The notes under the pieces: model-generated
What the model saw: the letters and a program-made list of their open reading frames with translations, nothing else
The model's database searches: none
Told to the model about the DNA's origin: nothing
Origin: Saturnia japonica
Taxonomy: Eukaryota > Arthropoda > Insecta > Lepidoptera > Saturniidae
Direction of reading: 5' to 3'
Assembly: GCA_033032175.1 (NCBI GenBank)
Contig: CM065309.1
Coordinates: forward strand, 18,352,001 to 18,416,000
DNA: 64,000 nucleotides
Shown here: positions 11,758 through 23,960 of the stretch, in pieces
Layout: every line of letters starts with the position of its first letter
How positions within the stretch are numbered: the first letter of the stretch is position 1
Position numbers and translations under genes: made by a program

Positions 11758-12309
11758 GAATGTAAAAAAAATCTCGGTTTAATGGAAATGTTATCTTTGA
11801 GAAAAATTTCTAAAAAGTTTCACTTCCAGTGTATGTTAGTTACCTTATATTACGTGAGTTAGAGCATCGTTACCACCGACTGAGATTATGACCAGCTCTA
11901 AAGGTCACAGTGTAACGATGTGGTTAATGTAATTATATAAACATATTGTTTCAATTCGTCAAAACATTGACTTCTTCCTACCGGTTGTATTGGCACATTG
12001 CTTCTAGGTGACTAAACTGTAACTAATAAATATCGATCGAAAAGTTTCTTAATCTAAAATCACTTCATGTGAAACGTAACTATTTTGGCGACGCATATTG
12101 GTTCAGAATTTGAAAAATAGAGACATATACATCGAAAGTCGGAACTTCGATCTGATTTTTGTTTTATAGCGGATATGCGAATATATTTAAAAATAAATTT
12201 AAAACGCATGTGATGAATAAATCTTTTTTACTCATTAGCAGAATTTATGAATTAATGACATAACCACATAGAACAATTCGTAAGAATCATTTTGACATTA
12301 ATCTTATTA
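11758..12309. other. No gene seen
   Basis: No supported feature; ordinary AT-rich sequence. Confidence 0.55.
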
Positions 12310-12475
12310 TATTAAGTATATATAAAGGTATATGTAATTGGTTTCTCGGAAACGGCTCCAACGATTTCGATGAAACTTTGCATTTAGATAATGTTTTACA
12401 TTCCAAGTTTATCTAGATAGGTTTTTTTTTAGATACCGAACAAAGCTCGGTCGCCCATATATTATAAATAATATG
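12310..12475 (+). repeat. Retroelement tail with 'fuzzy' insect repeat motif
   Basis: Contains 'ggctccaacgatttcgatga' and 'aaagctcggtcgccca', a combination I recognise from many lepidopteran dispersed repeats where a degenerate 'aacgatttcgatgaaatttg' block precedes the 3' end. Class uncertain. Confidence 0.6.
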
Positions 12476-12735
12476 AATAGTAATAAGTTATGTAATAAAC
12501 ATTTGACATTATGAACATAGAGATAAATGTATGGCAATGGCATAAACTAATTTTATGTATAAATAAATAAATAATTAGTATCTAACTTGGCTAAATAAAA
12601 ATGTAAATATAAATATTGCTTTGAAAAACAAATGTAATAATTTGCGATACCCTATTCAGGGTTCATGTATTCGGATTTTTTACAATATAAGAACAAATGT
12701 ATATACATGATGCAAATATATAAATAAATAACTAA
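12476..12735 (+). repeat. Repeat with inverted partner at 31618-31905
   Basis: Shares, in opposite orientation, 'acaaatgt.ataatttg', 'taccctattcagggt', 'aacaaatgta.atacatgatg' and 'ataaataaata' with 31618-31905. It ends in an AATAAATA-rich tail, which suggests a retroposed or TIR-less element. Confidence 0.65.
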
Positions 12736-13475
12736 TTTAAGTAAATCCAGTATTTAAGCGGGGTGGTAGGGGTCACGACGACCATACACATAGTAATAAA
12801 ATTCCTTTAAAGAAACCATCCTTTCATAGATATTTTCCATATAAAATAGTTGATGGTTCACCACATGTACCAAGCCTCCCGCGATGGCTCAATATTTTTT
12901 TAATTAGTATAGATTTCATCAAAGAGCTGGCCAGGAAATTTTATAATGCGCAATTGAGCTGTACCTAGAATTGCATTAATTGTAATAAATTACATATTTG
13001 TCGTGATATTCTAAACCTTGATAATAAAATTGCGATCACGATAAACAAGTCGTTGCGTAAAAAAAAAAATATCTTTTCTCATTATCTCTGTCGATAGAAA
13101 TGAAAGATGCTGTATTTTATAGAATGTTTTTAGTATCATTAATTACAAAATATTACGATATATTGAAAGTAATGATCGCCATTAAAATATACAAGGTCAC
13201 CCAAATTAGTCACAAGGTACTGAACATAGTACGGTACAATTAGTTGAACTATTTTATAGAAAATGGGTGGTCAGACAAACATTAATCTTCATATGTTAGT
13301 ATTATAGTTAGTACTATATGTTTAATTTATATAGATGAATATTTATTTATACATTATATTAATTTATCAACAGAATATCGATGGTAAAAATATTACAAAC
13401 TTACTAATCGCATCGAATATAGACGGAAAAGTTGTTATGTGATAATTTATTCCAATTTTGTTAATAAATTATTTT
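12736..13475. other. No gene seen
   Basis: AT-rich. 12745-12790 ('gcggggtggtaggggtcacg') resembles a piece of the SINE/LINE tails elsewhere but is too short to assign. Confidence 0.5.
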
Positions 13476-13545
13476 TGAACACATTTGCTCAAAAAATGCA
13501 TTCACGAATCCTGGAATACATTGTTTGAAAGTTAAAAAATTACGC
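13476..13545 (+). repeat. Short dispersed repeat G, copy 1
   Basis: 'aacacatttgctcaaaaaat' followed by 'gcattcacga' and 'atacattgtt.gaa' recurs in the same orientation at 41246-41312. The repeat probably extends upstream at lower similarity. Confidence 0.6.
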
Positions 13546-14754
13546 AAGTAAAATATTTTACCGCGCTCTCCGTTGTATAGCGCCGTGCGTATCTTCTACG
13601 TTTTTTTTAAATTTCCATAAAAAATTTATACAAGTATTCCACAAAGGAAATAAATCGATCCTCTTTGGAAGCGTTTTTGATCAATACATTTGTCTCACTT
13701 TAATACTAAAGAGAAAATGAGACGAAAGATGTAATTCTAATAATCACCACGCGCACATATCGCAATTTGCAAATGCGTGCCATTTTCATATTACAAACGT
13801 CAAAGATTGTTGCGACTTTCCGACTGATAAAAATAATATAATAATATGAGTTCAAGCGTGGAAAATTTTGTACTGTTTTCTTGCAAATTTGTTGAAAAAC
13901 GTTGAATGACACGCGTGCAGAGTTGCTTTATACAAACTCGTGACTATGGTAAGCTAAGCCCTCGACTTTTACCACAATCTATAAAAAATATTGTAAAAAA
14001 AAAACAAACCGTATTCGTTCTGTTAATAACTTTTTCTTAATTGTTAAGGCTTTTTTGACTCCTAAATTGGAAGATTTTTTTTTAATTTGTTAGTTTTATA
14101 ATAATAGGATTATCTCAAGCTTGTGTTCTAAGAGACAATAATAAAAGAACAAAACATATCTAGGTTACTCAATAATTTTTCACACGTCCATGTTTTCATT
14201 CAAAGTTTAAAAGCTTATCCACCACTAATGTGTAATCCTAAAGTAATTTATATTATTTTGATATGTTGATGGTTTGTGATAGTTAACAAAGAAGGTAGGT
14301 ACTATATGATATATTATTTTTTCCGAAACCGTTTCCTTCGCGTAACAAAATAAGCTCATCAATCAAACTTTCTGTATTTGCGTGCAAACTCCACTGCACC
14401 GGGCTATAATTAAAACGACCTATATCAATCATCGCCCTCGAGCTATTACGACCCTAATTTATTAATATTGAAGTGTTATATTCGCGTAACAAAACAGAAT
14501 GGCCTTACCGTGACTTATCGTTACATACGCCATTAGAAGAATAATACGTCGTGAAGAAAAATGTAGGTGATTGTTAGCGCGGCTTCTGATGGCGCGCTCA
14601 TTTCCTGTAGGGTTTTTAACTTTTACTTTTTATTTCGTATGTATTTAATAATCTATAAGTGTATTGCGATTTATCAAACAGATGGAACTTTGTTGAAATG
14701 CGAAAGCGACCACGGTTCTTATATTTGTACAGTCAGCAAATTTGGATATTTTTA
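13546..14754. other. No gene seen
   Basis: AT-rich; several 60-70 codon frames on both strands, none with a recognisable product. Confidence 0.55.
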
Positions 14755-14962
14755 ACTTCCTTAAAAAAAAGGAGGAGATTCTCAATTCGATTGCATTTTT
14801 TATAACTTCTTTGTTTATGAACTGATTTAGATGAACGTTTTTTCATTGGAAAGGTGATATTTGAAGGATGGTCCTATTTTAATTTCATTGACATTGGGCT
14901 TTCGATTTCGATGATACACCAGGGAACTCCTCAAAATCAGTGAAGTTGGTTTCCTTTTTTTA
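14755..14962 (+). repeat. Dispersed repeat family C, copy 1
   Basis: Reads 'ggaggagattctcaattcga', then 'tttgtttatgaactgattta', 'gatttgaaggatggtcctat'-like sequence and 'tgatacaccag'. The same order is found at 40960-41165 (plus) and 61600-61800 (minus). I recognise this as a common lepidopteran dispersed repeat; class unknown. Confidence 0.75.
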
Positions 14963-15002
14963 AAAAAAATGTTACCTAATATTTTGTATATTATATTGTG
15001 TT

Positions 15003-15550
15003 ACTAGCTGTACCCGCGGCTTCGCTCACTTGGACTAAAGAATGACGTCGATCGGGAAAACGTGGGAATCGTGGTACTCCCGCTCACGCTTATATGCTTA
15101 TTGTGGGTGATCCTTAGAAGATAGATATATGCTTTCGCTGACCTTTTTGTAGGTGTTTTTAATATCTACAATTATGTAGTACATTAATTTACTATGTCTC
15201 TTATGGTTTACTCAGTTTAAGCCATTTAAGCGCCCGCATTGATTCACCATGACCAGTTTTATTCATTAGCATGGAATTCTAATTCTTTTTCAAAAATAAA
15301 AGTAGCCTAAGTTACTCTTTATAACATCAGCTATCTGCCAATGAAAGTCCTGTCAAAATCGGTCTAACCGTTTCGGAGATTACCTGGAATAAACAAACAG
15401 ACAAAAATTTTAAAAATAGGTGTTTTGTTACAAGTGTTGTATATACTTTCATATGCAGTAAAAAAACTGTTATTTTGACATTACAAACAGACACTTCAAT
15501 TTTATTAATTTGAAATTTTATTAATTATTAATTTTATTAAATTTTACTAA
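15003..15550 (+). repeat. 'Actagctgtacccgcggcttcgc' repeat
   Basis: Starts with 'actagctgtacccgcggctt' and ends with 'caaaatcggtctaaccgttt' followed by 'cggagatta' and an ACAAACAGACAAAA run, then an AT-rich tail with 'tgttattttgacattacaaa'. This arrangement is typical of a very abundant insect dispersed repeat. Related copies lie at 28950-29128, 29131-29512 and (minus) 49185-49598. Confidence 0.75.
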
Positions 15551-15598
15551 TTTGAAATCATAAATATTATTTTTTGTTTTGCAATTTTTTTTATCGTT

Positions 15599-15872
15599 AT
15601 AGGTTTAGCGTTGTGGCTATTATCTCACCTCATTTTAAGTGACGATGTGGTCCAAGATGGTAGCTCACTAAGCCTAGTGGAAAACTGGCTCTCAAGTGCA
15701 GCTGCTGGAACACATCTATCGGTGCTTGGCAAAAGATTTTCAATGGTACCTAGTCAGGCGGGCATTAGAAAAAGCCCTACCACAATGCTATGGTTTCATT
15801 AGGGTTTTTACAGGGTTTCGAACTAACGTCGCGTCGTTCGGCGCGGAGTTCGTACACGCTGCCATCATTAAT
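15599..15872 (-). mobile_element. SINE family A, reverse copy
   Basis: Begins 'taggtttagcgttgtggcta' and carries 'gtggtccaagatggtagctc', 'agcctagtggaaaactggct', 'ggtgcttggcaaaagatttt' and 'attagaaaaagccctaccac'. The B-box side is degenerate ('ggtttcgaactaacg') and ends near 'acgctgccatcatt'. Confidence 0.88.
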
Positions 15873-16014
15873 TTCAAAATCATAATTATTAAAACCAGCC
15901 GGTAACATTTTACCACAGATGTTAACCCGATGATATTAGAAAGGAAACTAATTGTGCAATTACCGAAACACATTTTTGTAGATAACTAGGAGCTCTAATG
16001 CTAATTAGAGTCTG

Positions 16015-16100
16015 CTTTGCCACCATGTTATGGTTTCATCACGATGTTTTCCTTCACCGAATGCTCGAACTTATTGAATCGAGCCTCATCTCTGCCTGAA
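16015..16100 (-). mobile_element. SINE family A, internal fragment
   Basis: 'ccaccatgttatggtttcat' then 'cacgatgttttccttcaccg' and 'aatgctcgaact', the central block of the SINE, only 140 bp beyond the previous copy. Confidence 0.75.
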
Positions 16101-16574
16101 TCTTATTGGATTACATGAACACTATCATGAGCTATACTCAGTTAAATATAATCAAGTTAACAATATGCAATATACGCAGTCTTACAACCTGAAAGATCCT
16201 ACAATACCGTTACTTTGCACAATAATGTTCACACGATGTTGGGGTAGAATGGGTAGATGCATGTGAAACCCAGTACAATACCACCGGTTTCACACAAAGT
16301 AATTGTATACGACGTGGCAGAGATACTTATCGTTTCGTCTAATGTTATGCAGTTTCCGTATTTCTGCTTATTCTCAAAGAAACGCTTTAAAAGTGTAACA
16401 ATGTTTTTTTTTATTTTTGAAGTTATATATTTTTAGACGCGTTATGGATAAAGTGATGGAGTGAACTTATATGATGCGCGCGCATATTGTAACAAAGAGT
16501 CAACATTATATCGAGTGTGACTATTCAAAGATGTACCTATAACTTATAACGCGCGTACATAAATACACCCATCC

Positions 16575-17092
16575 ACTTTTTTAGGGTACGTTGTCCGTCT
16601 GTCAAGGTCTTTTTTCTCAGGAGCGCGTGGAGTTGAAATTAATATCAAATTCTCAAGTCTACAATCCTTTACAGCTGTAAAAATAAAACTTCTAAGTCAA
16701 CGCAATCAAATGATATGGTCGATAATGCTGCATATTTTAAAACTCGCAAAGGGAATGAAAACCTTTAGGGTAGTTGACCTAGAATCATGAAGTTTGGCAA
16801 GAAGCAATGTGTTAGCACAAGTAAAGGAAAAAAATCCGAGAACTGTAAATTTGTAAATACATTTAAAAAAAAATTGCGATTACAAACTTATTTGCAGTTG
16901 GTAAACTAACCACAGAATATATCGATGTATGAGGACAACAGTTTCTCAACTGCGAAGTTAAGCTTGTCCCTCAATATACATCTTTTCTTTAGAATTGTTT
17001 GGTACTGTTACCTAATTATTTTAATGAATGTGGCTTTACCTTTAGGGAACCCTCGTTGTGCGAGTTCGACTCGCAAATGGCCGTTTTTTTTT
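16575..17092 (+). repeat. Lepidopteran repeat ending 'gttcgactcgc..tggccg'
   Basis: Contains 'agttgacctagaatcatga' with 'agtttggcaagaa', then 'aaatccgagaactgtaaatt', and finishes 'gaaccctcgttgtgcgagtt' plus 'cgactcgcaaatggccg' and a T-run (17088-17095). I recognise this set of blocks, in this order, as a high-copy repeat in moths and butterflies. The small frame starting at 16925 lies inside it and is not a gene. Confidence 0.75.
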
Positions 17093-17095
17093 TTG

Positions 17096-18619
17096 TGTTA
17101 TATTGGTACTAAAAGTTTAAATAGTTGTATGCGCTCATAGAAGCTGATCTCCGCCGATGTTTGAAAAAATATAAATAATAAGGAATGAGCTTCACTGATA
17201 TTTTTGTATAAAGATAAATACAAATAGGTATATAAATAATTTTAATTTGCTTTAAAACATATAATCTCAAATCAGATTTATCAGTTTTATTACCAGAGCT
17301 ACAAAGACCAGAATATCGATAAACAGAATTAACCGCTTTCAGATCTGAAAACTGAAAAATAGTATATATTTCAAAACTGAAAAATATTCTAATAATGTTA
17401 AGTGACACGCTAAGCTTAGATAAAGAACTATGTCTCAAGTCAAGTTAAAACTTTTTTTAAGTTTAGTTTAATTAGAGGATAGAAATCCATTCTGAAGTTA
17501 TAATGACTGATGATAGTTTGCTACTTCTAGGGACAGAGTTAGAACGCATCATTTTATGCCAGTGCGGTTTGCCGCATAGTTGTAGTAACTATAAAAAAGG
17601 TATGCCAAAAATACTTGTTTGAAAAATAAGAGAGTACTAACCTAACTAGAGTTCAGAACTTCTGTTAAGTTTGCTATTTGAAATTAAATAAAGCAAATAG
17701 TGAAACATGCAGTAATACATTTTAATTATTTGCAACGTTTAAAAACGATATATTATTACAATGCCACAATGAAAAGGTCTTTTACAATACAAATATACTA
17801 CTGTTGTAAATTATAAATAATAAAACAGTAATGAAAATTTAAAAATAATCTATTTAATATGTCCACTACTGTTGTATATACATTATAATTAGAATCGGTA
17901 CAATTTCTCAATTCAATACAATATAGCAATTGGTGTACTAACATCTATTAATCAATTGATTGATACCAGTTGTTGCATTATTTGAAATTGGTTGAATGAT
18001 ATTTATTAAGACGTATTTAAAGGTTAAAAAATTTTTTGTTTGAAAATAGAACACAGCGTCCTTTCTCTGTAACAACTTGACTGCATATAACCTAATCCTG
18101 CTTTTACACATTATTCATTAATATTGTTTCCGCTGATATATTTTAATTCTACCCACATCGATCTTTTTTATCACTTTTTCATACATAGAGAGTTTTTTTT
18201 TAATTCACAAAGGCGCTGTACGACCTACAATTTATTCGTCAATATAAATTAGGTAACCTAGATGCCAATTTGGAATAATTTTGAAATTAGTTGCAAGACT
18301 ACTTGTCAACTTATTCGCACCTTGTATAGATTTTAGCTATCTGGTAATTTTAGGTTTTTGTATGTCGGAGTAAAGGCTTCATTTACGGTTACAAATAACG
18401 CAAATATCGTCACATATAACATAATTTATAGTATTTTGACCTATCGTAGCAAACCATATGACATTTTCACTGGGATCGCCGGAGTGTGTAATGATTGATC
18501 ATTACAGTTATTCCATTAATTTACTAGAGTTAATTGATTGTACTCGTATTATTTTTTATCTACAATTTGCAACTGATGTTGTGATTGCCTTTAAGACCCG
18601 ATATGTTTTATTATTGTTT
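17096..18619. other. No gene seen
   Basis: AT-rich. A 109-codon minus frame (17109-17438) is dominated by Ile, Tyr and Ser from AT-rich codons and is likely chance. Confidence 0.55.
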
Positions 18620-19015
18620 TACCCGTCACGTCCACCCTGTACTGCGGCAACTCAAGCCTAGGTCCGTTCCCTCGGTGTGGAACCCTTGAGTCTAGCAGCC
18701 GCTCGTGCGATACAAGTGATACTGCACTTGCATTCACTAGCTACCAACAAACACCATTATACTGCACCCCGCACACGTGCACACCACACTGGTACATAGG
18801 TTTTGTAAGGACCATTTTTGTACTAGTTAGTTTAGAACAAAAATTGACTGATCACTAAATATGTATATACATAGACTAACATAAACTGATGTATATACGT
18901 AAACTAACTGTTAGTTTAGATCGAATTTGTACGGATCGGGAATTATCCATTTCACGACTTCATTGCAACTACGGCAACAACCCAAGCCGAATTTCAGCCC
19001 CTTTGGCACCGTTGA
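18620..19015 (+). repeat. Family H direct repeat, copy 1
   Basis: 'aactcaagcctaggtccgtt', 'ccctcggtgtggaacccttg', 'agtctagcagcc', 'gcacttgcatt', 'cgtgcacaccacac', 'gatcactaaata' and 'gcaacaacccaagccga' recur in the same order 1.75 kb downstream at 20369-20800. The two copies are diverged by substitutions and small indels. Confidence 0.8.
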
Positions 19016-19289
19016 ACATGTTGATAGTATCTATGTGTCTGTCTGTGGCCTTGTAGCTCCCAAACGGCCTGAACCGATTTTGATTTAGTTTTTTAGTTTG
19101 TTTGAAAGGTGTTCTTAGCTGTGATTCAAGAAAATCTGTACACCCATTTGAAGATTATCAGCTCTTTTCTAGTTGATTAACGAATGTGAGCATCTTCCAC
19201 AGGTCTGATTGAGTTGAGACTTGGTATTATGTTACTTCAAATATATTAGAAAACATGATAACCTTGACCTTTTTATATTATAGTAGCTG
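19016..19289 (+). repeat. Retroelement-tail-like segment
   Basis: 'tgtctgtctgtggccttgta' and 'caaacggcctgaaccgattt' match the generic 'aacggctgaaccgatttt' motif seen in many dispersed insect repeats. Boundaries are unclear. Confidence 0.5.
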
Positions 19290-19680
19290 TGTAAATTGAC
19301 GGTACCTACTGTCGCTGATGGTAAGCAAAGTACAATCCAAACACAACGGTGACCACCGAGTGCTCGAAATGTATCGGCGGTTGCCGCTATCATGCCAGCC
19401 TGCATAAATTTATTTCCGCGTTACACTAGAAGGAACCGATGACGTAAGAAGGAGGGGAGGTAAGATGTAACACATTGACCGGAAAAGATTTCACAGCTCC
19501 GCGATACGACAATTAAATGACATAGGTAGAGAATCTTTTAGTTCGTGCCGAGATGAAGGTTACCGTAAAACTATGACTCCGAAGCTCAGGGCGTGTGGTT
19601 CTGTTGTTAACCTGATGCTGCAGCATAATCTGGAATCGGTCCAACTCCTCTTCAACTTACAGTAGAGGTACCGTGTTTAT
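19290..19680 (+). repeat. Family D, longest copy
   Basis: Carries 'aaattgacggtac', 'gatggtaagcaaagtacaat', 'cggtgaccaccgagtgctcg', 'gccagcctgcataaattt', 'gttaccgtaaaactatgact' and 'ctccgaagctc'. Complements the copy at 7845-8110 and partial copies at 32865-32925 and 58497-58618 (minus). Confidence 0.78.
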
Positions 19681-20368
19681 GCTTATTGAAATGGTCTCAA
19701 ATGAATAGGATTGTGTATGGGGTTTTTTAAATTTTTTAATTTACCTTGTTTCGTTGGAATTATACTTGAAAACTAAGTTTGAAATTTTATAAACGCAATC
19801 ACCACTGTCATTCATTAAAAAAAAATATAGGTATACATTATATAATAAAATAATAACAAATATCAAGAGTTTGCCTCTCTTATTTACCGTAATGATATGT
19901 AGAAAGGCCGCACACGATTCGTCCTTGAGTCTCGGTTCGCACCGGGCGCGGTCGCTGACCGCTCGCAACTTACCACAATCAAATATATCGAGATTTTACA
20001 TTTTAATCGATATAAAAAATTGTGATTCAAGTTTCATAATGTATTTATATTATTAAGTTATCGTGTTTTTATGTTTAATGAATGAAATTTCATTATTTTA
20101 ACTGTTACAACTTTGATTATATACACGTGTGTTTGTGCTCATTAATTCGGGCATCAAGCACCTATTGTCTTGCTTTCGAACAGTAATGAGCTTTAGATTT
20201 CGGTGGAGGTTGGCTAATTAGCTATCAACCTTTGAATCTGTCGATAGTCGCTTGACACCTTTTAGGTATTTTGTTCTGGAAATTTGACTTTAAGCCCATA
20301 CTTATTTGTGAATAACTAGTATCACCTCCAGTTCTAGTTATATATATTCTAGGTTTCCATCTTAAATC
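19681..20368. other. No gene seen
   Basis: No supported feature. 19900-19975 is locally GC-rich and open in two frames, without splice or domain support. Confidence 0.5.
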
Positions 20369-20930
20369 GACCCGCAACGTTCTCCCTCTCTTGGTGCAAC
20401 TCAAGCCTATGTCTGTTCCCTCGGTGTGGAACCCTTGAGTCTGGCACCCACTCGCACGATACAGATTACACTGCACTTGCAATTACTATTTATCCACGTA
20501 CATCATTACACACAGTAGGTTCATACATACGTGCACACCACACAAGTTTATAGGTTCTGTAAGAGATTTTTTTTTCTTTTTTCGATAGTTAGTTTCGACC
20601 ATGTTTACAGATCACTAAATACATATACATATAGTCCTTCCTTCCTCCCAGGAGGCAGGGACATATATATATGTATGCGTTAGTTTATCTAGGATTCTTA
20701 AGGATGGGAATTAGTCAGATCTCGTCTTTGCAATCGTGGCAACAGCCCAAGCCGAGGTCCGGCCACTTTGGCACCCTTGCGCGCGCATGTTGCCGACGCT
20801 TTCGCAGCTGAGTGCCTTAAGCGCTCGCCCCCAAGCCACGGTAAAGCTGTAAAAGCTATCAGCGGATCTAGTTTTAGGGACGCTCAGGCTAACAGAGTAT
20901 TCAGTTATAAACAATAAATCTTAAATCGAA
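20369..20930 (+). repeat. Family H direct repeat, copy 2 (longer)
   Basis: Second copy of the 18620-19015 repeat. It extends further, with 'gacgctttcgcagctgagtg', 'ccttaagcgctcgcccccaa' and 'gccacggtaaagctgtaaaa', blocks that also occur inverted at 40735-40815 and 41670-41780. So the family is longer than copy 1 shows. Confidence 0.8.
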
Positions 20931-23667
20931 TCTAAAACTCTTCTTAGTCTAAAGCTCGTTGAAGTAGGGGAGTGCAGGTTACGGTAGCCAGAAGACGGGC
21001 CGTATGCGTTTTTGCCACCTTTAATGTATTTTAAAAAATACGGTTAAATAATCATGAGTTAACAATATTTTGGTGTCTTATCGTCCTTGAAATTAAAAGT
21101 GTAAAAAATTATTGTATAAAAGCAATGACGTTTTATAAATAGACACGTTATACTCTCACTAAAAGCAATTTTAAAACGGCATATCAGCATTTTAGCAAAG
21201 AGATAGGAAATCACAGCGTAAGGCGGAAACTCTATTGTCAAAAAGGTTTAAAAGTTGTGTAGTGAGGGTAATTGCCCACCTTTCACGTCTGCACGTAAAG
21301 AGCGTAAATGCCGTATCTATTTAGAAAATATCATTGTTGGAAACCCTAATTTTTTAAAGTCAATTTAAAATAGTACAATAATGTGCTTGTATTTTGCCTA
21401 CTATAACCACTAAATGGCGTAACTATACACATATTCCTAAAATTCCAAGTAAAACAAATAATAAAATTCTTAAATTGAATTTGAAAATTATGCAGCGTTT
21501 CCTGCACGCTAACGTAGCTGCGACAGCCGTAAAGCAATCCCCCTCCCCGCAAGTTACAAAACAAATGGTTTAGGGAAAAAATTGCCTCTATAACATCATA
21601 ATGCACCGAGGACATCATAGCCCATGATAGAAAGCTTCGAGCAAGTCACGACATGCCTCGGGAAAATCTCACTATAAATTGCACAGAGTACATAATTACA
21701 CACAACTTTCGTAATTGCACAAACCGGGTGAACTGTGACGTCATTAATGTGGCTTTTTGTAATTTGTGCCGGGAAGGAGCTGCTCGGGTATTAAACGCTT
21801 TGTTGTTCTGTTTAGTATCAATTCTAGTAAATTGTATATTCATGTAATAGGTTTCTAAATTCCAAAACAAAAATAATTGAGCGTACCGTATAGGACTGTA
21901 ACTTTTTAAAATTAATAATAATCTAAACTGTGTATCAGATACACAATATATAACTGTCTTTATCCTCTTCTTTACGTTTATCTTTCTTCTTTCTCATGTA
22001 AAGAAATGTGCATAAACGTAACGTGTCCTTGAAATATCACACACTATTCTCTTCCAATGAATGAATCGTCGCCTAAGAAGTTTCACTTTTACCAGCCTTT
22101 TATAGGGTTAAGTAAATATATGCAAGTTCCTGAGACGACACTGTGCGTTTCTTGTTTGTGACAACCTTTATGGTTCATGGAGCACAACTGAAAAGAAGAA
22201 AAAAAAAATATTTTGCATCAGACTGATATAAAAAAGAATATTTCGGCATCTTATTGGTTAATCTATTAAAACTGAATTCTCACCGCTTCTTTCCCGACTG
22301 AGTACTATGTGACTTCGCATCCTACAAGAAGCTGTAGGAAAATGTGATAAATCCATTACATGGCGGCAGACCATTTTTATCCGATTATGAAAAGGAGTGT
22401 TATGGTTTTGAGCGTATCTAAGTATATACGTATGTCTGTTTCTTTGCCACGCTCTGTAGCCTAAACGGCTAGATGGATTTTAAGCATACGAGATGTCGTT
22501 AGATTCCTGTTCATTGTGGGAGTGACGTAGGCTATATAATATTTAAGTTCAACGTCTGGTAATCAAAATAAAAAGGAAAATAAAAAAACATATTTATTTA
22601 GTCAACTATTTTGTTGCTGTCGGGTTTTTTGTTTCCTTTTTAATAATTTAGCTTGTTTAGTGGTTGAGAATCTCGATAACCTGACGTTGGTGGACATGAC
22701 TGTCCCTGAGAAACTCTTGGACTTAGCTGGCCTGATGTGAGGATGTTCAGATCATGTAATGAGTATAATAATATTTTGGAGAACTTAGACAAATTTGCAC
22801 AAACACTACCTACTTTTATAAACATAATGAAAAATTATTTTAATCATACAAAACAAATAATTGACATTCATAATCACCTCTTTAACCTTTTAAATATTGT
22901 TTTTATAAACTTATTTATAGAACTAAGTATTATTTATTACTATTAGTATTAACTAAAATCAAACAACTAAAAATTAAAATCAAATAACACTTGAGATTCT
23001 GTTCACTATAAGCTTATCCTGTTACCATCATATTCGACAATAACATCACTTATAACATCAAGATTATGTTTAAAATCTGGCTTCGATAAAGAAATAATCT
23101 TTGTAAAAATACCAAATTTCATTCTTAATTAATAATAATAGATAAAAATAGATAAAAAATAATAGATAAATATAATTAGAGTCTTGATTAAAACACGGTT
23201 AAGAACAAAATAATAAGAACCAGGACTAAATATAGCAAGTATATGGTAGAATACACTTTCTTAGTCCGTTGGTTTTAATTTAAAAATAAATTAATGGTTC
23301 TTCATTCCAAACTCTTCGTAATACTTCAATAATATCGTTTTATCGGCAGGGAAATTAGATTTTAAAACTTTTGCACATAAAAAAATCAGCATTACAAATC
23401 GCATTAAGTTATCGATTCGTCGGTAGATGTTATCGTATAGTTGGCGTGCAACAACGCGCCGGGACTTACGGTGTTTTTATTGCATTTCTTACTGAGGCGA
23501 GGTTCAACGCGTATAGGCATCGCGGAATACAAGTTCATGCGGGCCTTGTTACGTTTTGTATTATTTCATTGTTCATTTTTGATAGTTTATATAGACGTGT
23601 TAATATTGACTGCTTTGAAATATCCTTATTGATATTGATAGTTTTGGAATTTCTGTTTTGGTTTTTA
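20931..23667. other. No gene seen
   Basis: Mostly unique AT-rich sequence. 22405-22560 carries 'tttgccacgctctgtagcct' and 'aaacggctagatggatttta', the generic retroelement-tail motif. Small frames at 21346-21870, 22640-22946 and 23371-23700 have no recognisable products. Confidence 0.5.
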
Positions 23668-23960
23668 ACTAGCTATACACCACGGTTTCACCCGTGTTAA
23701 AAATCTATTTTACCAACTTCCCACCACGCCGTCTCCAACGCATTCGTTGTACTCTATAATTGTTTTCACTTTCCGTACTTGCTTACTGCTCCGTTCTTTA
23801 GCGTGAAGTTAAATTACCTTGTAACTTTCCTCAATAAATAGGCTATAAAATGCAAAAAGGTTTTTTAAATCTTCAGAGTAGTTCAACGGATCAGCTCGCT
23901 TAAACAAATAAAGAAAATTATTAAACTATTATAATATTAATTAATAATATAGATCCGATA
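23668..23960 (+). repeat. Dispersed repeat family B, forward copy
   Basis: Starts 'aactagctatacaccacggt' plus 'ttcacccgtg', continues with 'ttgcttactgctccgttctt', 'ctttcctcaataaataggct' and ends in 'cgcttaaacaaataaag'. The same blocks occur at 34770 and 58985 (forward) and 8665, 37420 and 56285 (reverse). Confidence 0.75.

Noticed and set aside
17109..17438. 109-codon minus-strand ORF
   Set aside because: Dominated by residues from AT-rich codons, no motif, length within chance expectation for this composition.
23371..23700. 109-codon plus frame
   Set aside because: Its end runs into the start of a family B repeat ('actagctatacaccacggtt') and no domain is recognisable.
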